Below are positions 7,187 to 14,554 of a stretch of DNA of 33,509 nt, piece by piece. Position 1 is the stretch's first letter. Each line of letters begins with the position of its first letter. The DNA lies in IMG/VR virus record IMGVR_UViG_3300032304_002372, positions 1 through 33,509 of that record. One strand, written 5' to 3'. The notes below the pieces were generated by a model. The model was not told the DNA's origin, did not search any database, and was given only the letters and a program-made list of their open reading frames with translations. A program made the position numbers and the translations under genes. The DNA comes from a virus.

Positions 7187-7644
7187 GTAAAGATCAATCC
7201 ATAGCAATGTGATACAGCCTTCAATTCAGCGTTGGGTGTTTTAATTCGTACCTGAGTTGGACCTGTAATAGTTCGATCCTGAGTCTGTAGATCACCGCGA
7301 CAAAGAAATAATTTGGTGTTGACTGCTAACTCTGCAGTTGCACCAGTTTCAAGCTCAAATTTTTCAACATCGGGCAGATAACCACGATTGGCTTCGGGGC
7401 TATAACACCAGACTGTATAATTGTCGTGCATGCTGGCAATCACAGTACCTGATGTATGTTCCTGCTTTACCCAGGCCAGGTCGCCAGCCTCATAGACCTT
7501 GATGCCATTCTGTAGCTCAAACCCCTCAGAAGTATATAATATGTTGTTGGAAGTATCGTAGGTAACAACATTTACTGTCTCGCCTTCGTCATAGACGTTG
7601 CGCATCAGCATTAGCCCAAAGCAGGCAAACGGTGTTAGCTTCAT
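7183..7644 (-). CDS. hypothetical beta-rich protein, 153 aa
   Basis: Not recognised with confidence. The sequence alternates short beta strands throughout (for example TVNVVTYDTSNNILYTS and TQVRIKTPNAELKAVS) and could be another cupin-like sandwich, but no HxH/E metal motif is visible. The first 15 residues are hydrophobic with a Cys but do not make a convincing signal peptide. It overlaps both neighbours by four bases, sitting between the fibre genes and the oxygenase run. A structural or fibre-associated role is possible from position only. Confidence 0.75.
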   Translation of the reverse strand: MKLTPFACFGLMLMRNVYDEGETVNVVTYDTSNNILYTSEGFELQNGIKVYEAGDLAWVKQEHTSGTVIASMHDNYTVWCYSPEANRGYLPDVEKFELETGATAELAVNTKLFLCRGDLQTQDRTITGPTQVRIKTPNAELKAVSHCYGLIFT

Positions 7645-7946
7645 ACTACTTCCTGCAGCTGTACTAGATCGGCTACATGCAGGCTGGGCAAATTTTCTAC
7701 TTCGTGTATGGGATACGCATGGTCCTGACCAATCAGAGCCTGCATGGTCTGTTTAAATTCAACCTTGCGAATTTCTTCGATGCCACGTTGTGCTATGCGA
7801 CGTTTAATTTCTTCGACATCGGTTACACCTGGGCATTCCTGCAAGAGCCCAAAGACTACGCCGTCGACAACAATGTCGGCTGCTGCATAGTTAACTGTGA
7901 AGGCAAAATTATAGGGATCGTAGCCCATGATCTGAAATTTAATCAT
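7641..7946 (-). CDS. hypothetical protein, 101 aa, fibre-linked
   Basis: Small mixed alpha/beta protein, unrecognised. Its N-terminus (MIKFQIMGYDPYNFAFTVNY) is beta-like and the middle is a charged helix (DVEEIKRRIAQRGIEEIRK). Its start overlaps the stop of the tail-fibre gene by four bases, so it is translated directly after the fibre. Such genes are often fibre chaperones or accessory adhesins, but no motif supports a specific call. Confidence 0.75.
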   Translation of the reverse strand: MIKFQIMGYDPYNFAFTVNYAAADIVVDGVVFGLLQECPGVTDVEEIKRRIAQRGIEEIRKVEFKQTMQALIGQDHAYPIHEVENLPSLHVADLVQLQEVV

Positions 7947-10153
7947 CCTACAGTACCTGATCTAGTACCTGTATTAACCCAGGTCACCAACGGACTACCA
8001 ACGACATAGTGTCCAGGTCCGCCGCCTGGTTGGGCAGCACCAGTAGGTGATGCCAATGATGTATTACCAGTAGTACCTAGAGCACCACCATTGGCACCAG
8101 CTGTCCCAGTAGCATTGGTAGCAGCTACTCGCGCACCACCAACACCAGCTGTAAAGCTGGCCTGAGCTGGTGGTGTTCCCAGTGTAAAGGTAGCGCCTGG
8201 GGACGGTACAGGCATTCCAATGACGGCATAATCAAAGTAACCTGAATTTGGATCTGCACCAGCACCACCACCGCCTGCGCCTCCGCCGGCTGATGAAACT
8301 CCTCCCTTGGGCGTATTTGATGGTCCTGAACTACCTCCGCCACCGCCACCGCCACCACCGCCAATGACGCCTATGTTGTCAATGGTCACTGGTCTGAAGA
8401 CGCCCAGAGCATCGCCACCACGACCACCAGGCCTGCCTACAGGGCTCACGGGATTACCTAGGGCTGGCACAGTTACGGGCGTTCCAGCCTGACCACCTCG
8501 GCCACTTGCACCAACAATGCTGCCATTGTTGACAATTCTAACTGTATCACCAGAATTAAATCTGCTTGGTACTGATACTGCATAACTGGTTGTCAGGGTT
8601 TCGCTGGTTGTATAGATGTTGTAGGATCCAGTTAGTGTAGGTGGTGAGAAATGAATATAACCGGCGCTCGTAGTTTCCACATACTGTTGATTGACTGCGG
8701 CTGCCCCAGTACCCACACTGGTAGTTATCATTGGTCCCCAGGCAAAGATCGTCTGGTCGCGCTGCATCCCAGAATTGCTAGCCATTTGACTCCCTCCGTT
8801 GGTATAAAGCAAGAATCTTTGTCCACCCGTGTTGTTGACATTGCAGACCAGTCTTTGCCAACTAGCAGTCAGTATTATACTACTTTGAGTTTGAGCTGTA
8901 CCCGCACTAATTCTTAGACCTATAGAAGTACCCCATCCTTTGAGCCAGATACTTACGCAATAGGCTGTTGTGGCATTTAACAGAGTCTGTGTCTGTTGAA
9001 AATAATCATTGGTTGACACATTATTCATCCATAATGCTATAACTCCAGTGGTTGTACCATTGGGTGATATTATACCATAGGTAACTGGAAATGATGTATC
9101 AACTCTGTTAAACGGTCCCCATTGCCAAAATGCACCATCAGACATGTTTTGAGAATTGTTGACCAGATTGCCCCGAGTATAGGCACCAGAGCCCGAAGCC
9201 AAAGATACACTAAAACTATCAGTAATCGAACTACCAACACTACCAACAATGGCACCTGTACCAACGTTAAGAACAACATCGGTCAGGCCTGTGGTGTATC
9301 CTGAACGCAGCGCAATATTGTAGAGATTTAGATTGCTGGTATATGTAGTGGCTGGTACAGTAATGGTAATTGTTGTTCGTCCACCAGGTACTCCTGATGC
9401 TGGCCCAGTTATTCCATAGAATTGACTCATGGAAATGGCACCCTGTGCTGCTACAGTGGTATTAACAAAAGCACCAGTATTACTAATAGCAAATGGTTCA
9501 GGAACAATTTGATCAGTAGTTTGAACATAGGCCCGCAGAGTCGAACCCGTGGTAATCTGATAACCCCAGGCAAACACTGCTTCACCGACTGCTACATTGG
9601 AGCCAGCAACACCATTGGGCTGAATAAATATGTTCCTGTTTGAACTTGCGCTGCCAGTAAATGTTGCACTCAGCCGTTGCCAGTTTGCAGTCAGGGTCAA
9701 TGAAGTCTGGCCAACTCTGGCGCCATTATCAAAATTACCAATGGCACAAAGACGGCCCACCGAAGTACCATCGCCTCTTAGGTACACGCTGTGTGTATAT
9801 TGAACACCGGCCTTCAATGTTTTAACATCATCTTGTTGGATATAGCTACCACCACCTAGCCCAGTAACCAATATTTTTTCAGCTGTTGTGTTACCATCGG
9901 GAGCCACAATCTGATCAGCTGATACACTTGCATTGAATGCTGTCCAAGGTGCAATATTAAACCGTTCACTCCAGGTTATAATATTACCACCACCAATAGA
10001 TACCGATGTTGTTACAGCAACTGTACCGATTACCAGGTTTGCACTATTGTACACGTCAGCCATGGACAATGCGTATCGTTGAAATCCATAAGGACCCTGA
10101 TACTCATTGGCAAGATCTAGGAACGAAATTGCTCCACTAACCGGAGTAGTCAT
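7943..10153 (-). CDS. tail fibre / adhesin with duplicated lectin-like modules and Gly-rich tip
   Basis: 736-aa structural protein, predicted receptor-binding fibre. An N-terminal attachment-like segment (MTTPVSGAISFLDLANEY) is followed by two copies of one module, at about 60-215 and 328-495. Both carry P(D/N)GTT-type loops, a (Y)xxSxxL(R/K)GxGTS strand, LTAxWQRL and FAWGxxITT. Residues 545-720 are a Gly-rich tip with a ten-Gly run (598-607), recalling the glycine-rich sandwich of T-even gp38 adhesins. The C-terminus (TWVNTGTRSGTVG) resembles host-range tips of other marine phage fibres. The S74 chaperone is the next gene upstream. GGAG precedes the ATG. Confidence 0.85.
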   Translation of the reverse strand: MTTPVSGAISFLDLANEYQGPYGFQRYALSMADVYNSANLVIGTVAVTTSVSIGGGNIITWSERFNIAPWTAFNASVSADQIVAPDGNTTAEKILVTGLGGGSYIQQDDVKTLKAGVQYTHSVYLRGDGTSVGRLCAIGNFDNGARVGQTSLTLTANWQRLSATFTGSASSNRNIFIQPNGVAGSNVAVGEAVFAWGYQITTGSTLRAYVQTTDQIVPEPFAISNTGAFVNTTVAAQGAISMSQFYGITGPASGVPGGRTTITITVPATTYTSNLNLYNIALRSGYTTGLTDVVLNVGTGAIVGSVGSSITDSFSVSLASGSGAYTRGNLVNNSQNMSDGAFWQWGPFNRVDTSFPVTYGIISPNGTTTGVIALWMNNVSTNDYFQQTQTLLNATTAYCVSIWLKGWGTSIGLRISAGTAQTQSSIILTASWQRLVCNVNNTGGQRFLLYTNGGSQMASNSGMQRDQTIFAWGPMITTSVGTGAAAVNQQYVETTSAGYIHFSPPTLTGSYNIYTTSETLTTSYAVSVPSRFNSGDTVRIVNNGSIVGASGRGGQAGTPVTVPALGNPVSPVGRPGGRGGDALGVFRPVTIDNIGVIGGGGGGGGGGSSGPSNTPKGGVSSAGGGAGGGGAGADPNSGYFDYAVIGMPVPSPGATFTLGTPPAQASFTAGVGGARVAATNATGTAGANGGALGTTGNTSLASPTGAAQPGGGPGHYVVGSPLVTWVNTGTRSGTVG

Positions 10154-10154
10154 G

Positions 10155-10712
10155 CTATTCTCCAGCCTGTGTTTTTAGACGCTGAACTTCGGACTGCAGT
10201 TCTTTGATGGCTTCAACCAGCAAGGGAATCAATCTTTCATAGCGTATGGTTAGATAGTTGGGATCAGCTGGTGCAGGTGCAACAGCCTCGGGCATGATGG
10301 CCTGCACTTCCTGTGCGCTCAGGCCGATCTCACGTATGCTAGGATCATAGCCCAGAGCCTCGGCAGTCTTGTTGGCATGGTAATAGAAAGCAGTTAGCTT
10401 GCCAATCTTGGACAGGGGATTTTCAATTTCACCCACATGAACTTTGAGTCGCTCATCGGAATAAAAGGCAGTAATGTTTCCTGCAGCAACAATGCTGCCA
10501 CCGATGTTGGAGTTGCCTCCGGTACGTATACTACCGGTATGTATGATATCACCGGCATCGCCAATTTCTTCGGTGCCCACGCTCAGGGGCGCCATGATGA
10601 CCTGGGGTTCGTTGGTAGTGGTAGACGCACGTCGTGTCGTGCGATTGACAAACAAACCACGAGTACTATCATACTGTTGAATAAATGGGTTTCTGGTTGC
10701 GGTATTAGGCAC
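10155..10712 (-). CDS. stand-alone S74 intramolecular-chaperone protein
   Basis: 185 aa. Residues 85-180 are a peptidase S74 (endosialidase-type) chaperone domain: SDERLK puts the putative catalytic Ser85 and Lys90 five residues apart, as in known self-cleaving domains, and it ends in the usual coiled coil (YERLIPLLVEAIKELQSEVQ). Residues 1-80 are a short beta-structured region with T/G repeats (GSIRTGGNSNIGGSIVAAG). The domain normally trimerises a beta-helical fibre and then cleaves itself off. Here it is on its own small protein, upstream of and probably serving the fibre at 7943, or capping a short fibre. The start is GTG with a good AGGAG. Confidence 0.9.
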   Translation of the reverse strand: MPNTATRNPFIQQYDSTRGLFVNRTTRRASTTTNEPQVIMAPLSVGTEEIGDAGDIIHTGSIRTGGNSNIGGSIVAAGNITAFYSDERLKVHVGEIENPLSKIGKLTAFYYHANKTAEALGYDPSIREIGLSAQEVQAIMPEAVAPAPADPNYLTIRYERLIPLLVEAIKELQSEVQRLKTQAGE

Positions 10713-10727
10713 GGCGATCTCCTGATT

Positions 10728-11876
10728 TTATTGGTTATTTATCAGGTATTTTATGCGTTGATCCAGTTCTATCCAATATGTTTCATTGGCTATCTGAGGT
10801 ACAACGAATGATAAACTGTTGGTGTAGAATTGATTGGTCAACAGTCCAGCCTGTTCCAGGATCCGTGGATCAATGTTTCCATGGAATACAAGTTCTCTGA
10901 TCAGACCCTGACCACGATGTTCTTTGATTGCAGTTCCTAGACTGCGAATCCAGGCATCGGTTCGGCCAACCAGGTCATTGAATCTGGTCTGATCAACCAG
11001 GTCCAGTACTTTATTGACCAGACTCAAGCCTGGTACCCAGGGCTGCCAGGTATGACCATGAACCCAACGACACTGCTGCAGAGCCGGAGCCAATCGTTGA
11101 TGGGCCAGGGCGCAACTCAGAGGAGCATGACCGCCAGTCAGTGATTTGCCCAGAGCCACAATGTCGGGTTCTATGCCCAGACTGGCATGTGTGCAGGTAG
11201 CCGCGGCTTTACCAAAGCCACCAGCCACATCGTCAATCATCAACAGTATGCCACGTTCAGTACAGAGTTGACGCAGATTCTGCCACCAACTCTGGCTCCA
11301 GGGTTTTAATCCGCGTAGCCAGGGTATGCTTTCCATAATGATGGTGCCTACACGTTGCCCTGCAGTTGAATCTAAAGTGGTCAGCAGATTGTTCCAGGCC
11401 TCAGCTTCAGAGCTGGCATCCACTACGACAACCTGAGTGTTCCAGGATCGTTCACGCCGCAGCGATTTAGATAACCAGGTACAGCCATGATAGTTCGGAG
11501 TAAAACTTAAAATTCTGGGACGGGGGTTGGCTTGCTGCTGTTGCCATTGCCAGGCTATTTCCAGACCAGCTTCAACAGCATCCGATCCTGATACAGTCCA
11601 GAGTATGCTGTGCATGCCTGTGAGAGCAGTTAGTCGTTGATTGACCTGATCCAGTATGTCGCAGGTTTCACCCTGACGTCCACGCACGAATGATACACCA
11701 GACATACCTGTGGCCAGAGCCTGATTTAAATCAGCATTGTTGTAGCCCCAGACATAGGCACTGTTACCTAACCAGAGATCCAGATATTGTCCTTGTGTGG
11801 TATTGACCCAGTAGCCCCGATTAGATACTACGGTACGTGCAATTTCTCCATGATTATGATCAGCTAGTTCTATCAT
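10728..11876 (-). CDS. PLP-dependent class III aminotransferase, 382 aa
   Basis: Fold-type I class III (omega/ornithine-type) aminotransferase. Motifs: SGSDAVEAGLEIA (96-108; usual SGSEAVEAALK), YHG (129-131) that stacks on the PLP ring, D215 in MIDDVAGGFGK (usual DEVQTGFGR) and Schiff-base lysine K244 in VALGKSLTGGH. It is somewhat shorter than the usual 400-450 aa. The amino donor and acceptor cannot be deduced. It is the last gene of the amidinotransferase/AdoMet decarboxylase cassette, four bases from the decarboxylase gene, so a polyamine, guanidino compound or amino-ketone substrate is a reasonable inference. Confidence 0.9.
   Translation of the reverse strand: MIELADHNHGEIARTVVSNRGYWVNTTQGQYLDLWLGNSAYVWGYNNADLNQALATGMSGVSFVRGRQGETCDILDQVNQRLTALTGMHSILWTVSGSDAVEAGLEIAWQWQQQQANPRPRILSFTPNYHGCTWLSKSLRRERSWNTQVVVVDASSEAEAWNNLLTTLDSTAGQRVGTIIMESIPWLRGLKPWSQSWWQNLRQLCTERGILLMIDDVAGGFGKAAATCTHASLGIEPDIVALGKSLTGGHAPLSCALAHQRLAPALQQCRWVHGHTWQPWVPGLSLVNKVLDLVDQTRFNDLVGRTDAWIRSLGTAIKEHRGQGLIRELVFHGNIDPRILEQAGLLTNQFYTNSLSFVVPQIANETYWIELDQRIKYLINNQ
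10736..10744 (-). promoter_or_regulatory. possible late promoter (TGATAAATA) before the fibre genes
   Basis: Minus-strand ATAAATA (10736-10742) lies 24 bp upstream of the GTG start of the S74 gene, at the 3' end of the aminotransferase gene. It is identical over nine bases to the element at 1625-1633. It fits late expression of structural genes but is one base short of the T4 octamer. Confidence 0.35.
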
Positions 11877-11880
11877 GCTA

Positions 11881-12231
11881 TCATGCCTGTCTAGTTAAAA
11901 ATGTCACCTTGATGCTAGAGCACTGAAAATACTGCGTCACAGTATCCTTGACTGTCTGTACATCAAATTCCTTGCAGGAGAATACATCAAAGTATGCTGT
12001 ATTATTGGCCTCAACAAAGTGTGCGCAGATATTGCTGGTAGTGATCAGCTGCATTAGACTGTAACCACAGTTGGGTTCACCAGGCAGACAATATTCAATT
12101 ATGGGTTCGCCTACAGCCACCATGTCAATGCGATGTACCAGGTCTTTGACAAACTTATATATCTGTGATCTGTCCCGAATATTCCTGCAGCCTGCACAAT
12201 CTAATATCAGATGATATCCCCAGTATTTCAT
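11881..12231 (-). CDS. speH: S-adenosylmethionine decarboxylase proenzyme (SpeH-like), 116 aa
   Basis: Pyruvoyl-type AdoMet decarboxylase, making decarboxylated AdoMet, the aminopropyl donor for spermidine synthesis. The proenzyme cleaves itself before the Ser that becomes pyruvoyl. The three key residues are in place with the spacing of bacterial SpeH: S66 (ITTSN), H71 (CAHF) and C86 (FDVFSC), 5 and 20 residues after the Ser, as in S63/H68/C83 of the Thermotoga enzyme. It begins MKYWGYHLILD, like other small class 1B enzymes of about 120 aa. Its ATG overlaps the amidinotransferase stop. No spermidine synthase is in the window; the host's could be used. Confidence 0.88.
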   Translation of the reverse strand: MKYWGYHLILDCAGCRNIRDRSQIYKFVKDLVHRIDMVAVGEPIIEYCLPGEPNCGYSLMQLITTSNICAHFVEANNTAYFDVFSCKEFDVQTVKDTVTQYFQCSSIKVTFLTRQA

Positions 12232-13262
12232 ATAACCTTTCTTCGATTACCAGAACGTCGAACGTCCAGGGTAAGACAATGTATACCAGCTTCCCAGAAC
12301 ATGCCATGCCGTTGTTCACATACATGACAATTTATACCCAATTTTTCCAGCAGTTTAAATACCTGGGGCTGCACTGCTGAGAAGATAATGTTCTGAGAAT
12401 CTACAACCAGTACATTGGCCTCAAATGCTACAGGCTGAGCATAGCCCCGCCATTCAGTCAACCAACGATCCAACCAGGGCTCAGTAAATCTATCACCAGC
12501 AGTTGCCGCAGCAAAAGCAGCATAATCAAAGGCTGTATATTTACCTGACAAATCTATGATGCGTTTATTCTTTAACACTGCAGGCAACCAGTCCTGATTT
12601 AAACATATTACGGTCTCATCGTCTGTCATGTAAAATCCATGATCAATGTGTCCAAAGTTTCTGGCCAATGTGCCTGGATTGCGAAAAATTCTTGCATCAA
12701 TGTTGCGTCGCATCCATTCCAGTCCCTGCTGAGTACCTGGTCCCTTGCTGTTGGTAATCAGTGCATCACCGCATTTAAACATGGTGGCAGTATGCCAGAG
12801 CAGACGATCCTTCAACTCTTTGCCATAGATGCGTCCTCCTGCAGTATACCAGCGATCATTAACATCAAAGTTTTTAATCATGGGCGGTGGCATGCTCAAC
12901 CAGTTGTAACCCTGCTTGAATAGGTCGGCAAACACATCATAGTAGGCATAGCCGTCGGCATATCGATCGGGCATGCTGGTATAGGTCTGATACACAGTAG
13001 AACCATAGACCAAATACTGATCTCGGGGCACTATGGGTTGTGTGGGTAACCGAACTTTGAAGTCGGTAAAGTCAATTTCGTTGAGGTTGGTTGCCCTGGG
13101 CCTCTGTACCTTGACACCCAGCCTGGTCAGATAGTCGGCTAGATTGTCCAGATCGGCCTTGGTCTCTTCAAGTATAAGATCCAGAGAAGCTGATAGATTG
13201 GATTGAATGCTGCAGTTACCAACAATGACTTCTTCCAGCGGGTCCCAGTTAGTAAAAATCAT
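12228..13262 (-). CDS. amidinotransferase (glycine/inosamine amidinotransferase family)
   Basis: 344 aa, alpha/beta-propeller guanidino-group-modifying enzyme. The catalytic His lies in GHIDHGF (204-210) and the nucleophilic Cys in GIHCLTLDVRR (C329), as in human GATM and StrB. The N-terminal WDPLEEVIVGN and PRDQYLVYG segments are also typical. It transfers an amidino group from arginine to an amine. The acceptor is unknown. Related genes occur in marine phages. It is coupled to the SpeH gene (4-bp overlap) and overlaps the CPFAR-motif gene by 14 bp, making a four-gene unit. Confidence 0.92.
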   Translation of the reverse strand: MIFTNWDPLEEVIVGNCSIQSNLSASLDLILEETKADLDNLADYLTRLGVKVQRPRATNLNEIDFTDFKVRLPTQPIVPRDQYLVYGSTVYQTYTSMPDRYADGYAYYDVFADLFKQGYNWLSMPPPMIKNFDVNDRWYTAGGRIYGKELKDRLLWHTATMFKCGDALITNSKGPGTQQGLEWMRRNIDARIFRNPGTLARNFGHIDHGFYMTDDETVICLNQDWLPAVLKNKRIIDLSGKYTAFDYAAFAAATAGDRFTEPWLDRWLTEWRGYAQPVAFEANVLVVDSQNIIFSAVQPQVFKLLEKLGINCHVCEQRHGMFWEAGIHCLTLDVRRSGNRRKVI

Positions 13263-13677
13263 GCCCAGTAATTTCCTTCAAATATTCTGGCGACCAGTAC
13301 TGATAGTAGTTGGTCTTACTCAATACTTTTCTGGCGCTTAGTAATTTGTCCCGGGGTTGACAAAGTATGAGATTGTATACACCATTGTTGGTCTGTACAT
13401 CGCCGATCAGTGTTTGTCTATCTTTTGGATCGGGCAGAAAAATATAGTTGGCATGTTGTTCGTTCAACTGTCTGCAGTAGTCAAACAACTGATCCTGAGT
13501 CTGATCTGCTGACAGAACAAAAACAATTATTTCAAACTCTCGATTAGGTACAACAATGTCGTTGGTTTCTATGATTTCATAGACTGCCTTCCTGGCAAAA
13601 GGACAGACAGCCATACCACCCAAGGATGCCTGTGGTAAGCTCAGATGTTGAATCCAGGCATCAACATGTTCCTGCAT
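13249..13677 (-). CDS. CPFAR-motif protein, 142 aa
   Basis: I know of no function. The N-terminus has a motif SLGGMAVCPFARKA (residues 18-31) seen in uncharacterised marine phage and bacterial proteins. The rest looks like an alpha/beta fold with strand segments FEIIVFVLSA and YNLILCQPRD. The single conserved-looking Cys25 next to Pro could be a nucleophile or ligand. First gene of the amidinotransferase cassette, starting exactly at the stop of the 62-aa gene upstream, so likely to act in the same pathway. Confidence 0.8.
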   Translation of the reverse strand: MQEHVDAWIQHLSLPQASLGGMAVCPFARKAVYEIIETNDIVVPNREFEIIVFVLSADQTQDQLFDYCRQLNEQHANYIFLPDPKDRQTLIGDVQTNNGVYNLILCQPRDKLLSARKVLSKTNYYQYWSPEYLKEITGHDFY

Positions 13678-13865
13678 TACTTTTTATCCAGCTCCAAAGC
13701 ATCAATGATAGATTCTTCGGTACTGAGTTGGTCCTGATATTCGTTGTTAGCAGTACCAGTATTGTCGGGTCGGTGCGGGTTGCTGCCAAAAATTACGTCC
13801 CAGTTATTCTTGTAGACTGTCATATCCACGCTAAAAGGTCTGGGTTTGCTTCCTTTGCCGCTCAT
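13677..13865 (-). CDS. conserved small protein (MSGKGSKPRPF family), 62 aa
   Basis: The opening MSGKGSKPRPFSVDMTVYKN and the following NNWDVIFGSN are characteristic of a small protein widespread in marine T4-like phages. Function unknown. The N-terminus is basic and the C-terminus acidic (STEESIIDALELDKK), so an adaptor or nucleic-acid-contacting role is possible. Overlaps both neighbours by one to four bases. Confidence 0.8.
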   Translation of the reverse strand: MSGKGSKPRPFSVDMTVYKNNWDVIFGSNPHRPDNTGTANNEYQDQLSTEESIIDALELDKK

Positions 13866-14113
13866 GGCTTCTCCGTTTTTCTAAGTTTAATTCCAATCCA
13901 TGTACCACAAAAAGCACCCATGCAGGCTGGAATCAACAACCAATGATTGCTGGTATATTCAATGACTGCTATGCTGCCAAACAGCCATACCACAGCACCC
14001 CAAAAACCAGCTTTCACGGCTCGGTTATCATTGACAGACTTTATATAGTAGGTGTAAAAAATATCTACAACAGTCACGGCAACAAAGGTTACAATAAAAT
14101 TTATTACAGTCAT
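13862..14113 (-). CDS. small integral membrane protein, 83 aa
   Basis: Three hydrophobic segments (about 3-22, 35-52 and 56-77), with the first carrying the DIFYTYYIK motif and the last a GAFCGTWIG glycine-zipper-like run, then a basic tail. This shape is known from marine phages, function unknown. AAAAAGGAA lies seven bases upstream of the ATG, directly next to a strong 10-bp hairpin (14125-14147) that may control access to it. Confidence 0.85.
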   Translation of the reverse strand: MTVINFIVTFVAVTVVDIFYTYYIKSVNDNRAVKAGFWGAVVWLFGSIAVIEYTSNHWLLIPACMGAFCGTWIGIKLRKTEKP

Positions 14114-14124
14114 ATGAATTCCTT

Positions 14125-14147
14125 TTTACTATGGCACCATAGTAAAG
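14125..14147 (-). promoter_or_regulatory. 10-bp hairpin at the ribosome-binding site of the 13862-14113 gene
   Basis: TTTACTATGG (14125-14134), two-base loop, CCATAGTAAA (14137-14146): a perfect 10-bp stem. In the minus-strand transcript it ends where the Shine-Dalgarno AAGGAA begins. No U-run follows, so it is not an ordinary terminator. A third copy of the arm at 14285-14295 can compete for pairing. Confidence 0.6.
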
Positions 14148-14284
14148 CATACTAGTGAGCCAGTCTAACGCAGCCATCGCAACTTTGCAGATCGTTTCCA
14201 ATCTGTGTATCGTCTTTCTAGGCGAGCTGTATGATAGAGCTCCGCAAGTTCTCAGTGCAATTGCTTGCAAGGACAACTAATATA
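14148..14284 (-). ncRNA. possible structured leader or small RNA between two membrane-protein genes
   Basis: 137 bases without a convincing gene, enclosed by an 11-bp inverted repeat (14137-14147 with 14285-14295). Local stems are visible: GAGCT/AGCTC (14224-14228, 14238-14242), CAGAT/ATCTG (14188-14192, 14201-14205) and the palindrome GCAATTGC (14257-14264). It does not fold as a tRNA (no T-loop sequence). The only reading frame is a Cys-rich TTG-started one that looks non-coding. A structured 5' leader is inferred, not proven. Confidence 0.35.
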
Positions 14285-14295
14285 CTTTACTATGG
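14285..14295 (-). repeat. third copy of the CTTTACTATGG repeat
   Basis: CTTTACTATGG, identical over ten bases to the left hairpin arm at 14125-14134 and the exact reverse complement of CCATAGTAAAG at 14137-14147. It contains the TAG stop of the upstream membrane protein gene. Confidence 0.7.
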
Positions 14296-14514
14296 CTTCA
14301 ATGAATAGATAAAACCAGTACTGTAGATTACCAACAATCCTGCATTGACTAAAATAAGATTCAAGTCTCGTATTCTAATGGACCAGCTCAGGTATAATAT
14401 GCTACCCAGATTACACAAGTAGATGTTCACTGGGTAGATATTCAAGCTAGTACAGATAGCACCAGCAATCGTAGCCACTAGGGCTGTCCATTTCAATATA
14501 TTATTTAAGTTCAT
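14290..14514 (-). CDS. small integral membrane protein, 74 aa, probably leaderless
   Basis: Two or three membrane segments (about 8-24, 33-48, 54-71), with the TSLNIYPVNIYLCNLGS motif seen in a small membrane-protein family of marine phages; the length and Pro-containing helix recall half-size transporter folds, which is only a suggestion. No Shine-Dalgarno is visible. The -10 box of a perfect sigma70 promoter (14521-14526) ends only six bases before the ATG, so transcription should begin at or within a base of the start codon. Confidence 0.8.
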   Translation of the reverse strand: MNLNNILKWTALVATIAGAICTSLNIYPVNIYLCNLGSILYLSWSIRIRDLNLILVNAGLLVIYSTGFIYSLKP

Positions 14515-14520
14515 GCTACG

Positions 14521-14549
14521 ATTATAGCACCTTTGATGCTAGCTGTCAA
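14521..14549 (-). promoter_or_regulatory. strong sigma70 promoter, TTGACA-N17-TATAAT, extended -10
   Basis: GCTTGACA with the -35 at 14544-14549, a 17-bp spacer, then TGC-TATAAT (14521-14526): consensus at both boxes plus an extended -10. Drives the 74-aa membrane protein gene and what lies downstream (structured region, 13862-14113 and probably the amidinotransferase cassette). Confidence 0.85.
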
Positions 14550-14554
14550 GCACT

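Noticed and set aside
8307-8492. plus-strand Pro-rich frame with a poly-proline run
   Set aside because: It is the complement of the Gly-rich tip of the fibre gene, not a gene.
14028-14276. 82-codon minus-strand frame with a TTG start and Cys-rich end
   Set aside because: It overlaps the 83-aa membrane protein gene in another frame, lacks a ribosome-binding site and has unlikely composition; the region looks like structured RNA.
14148-14284. possible tRNA gene
   Set aside because: No acceptor/T-arm pairing or TTCRA loop could be found; stems are short and in the wrong order.
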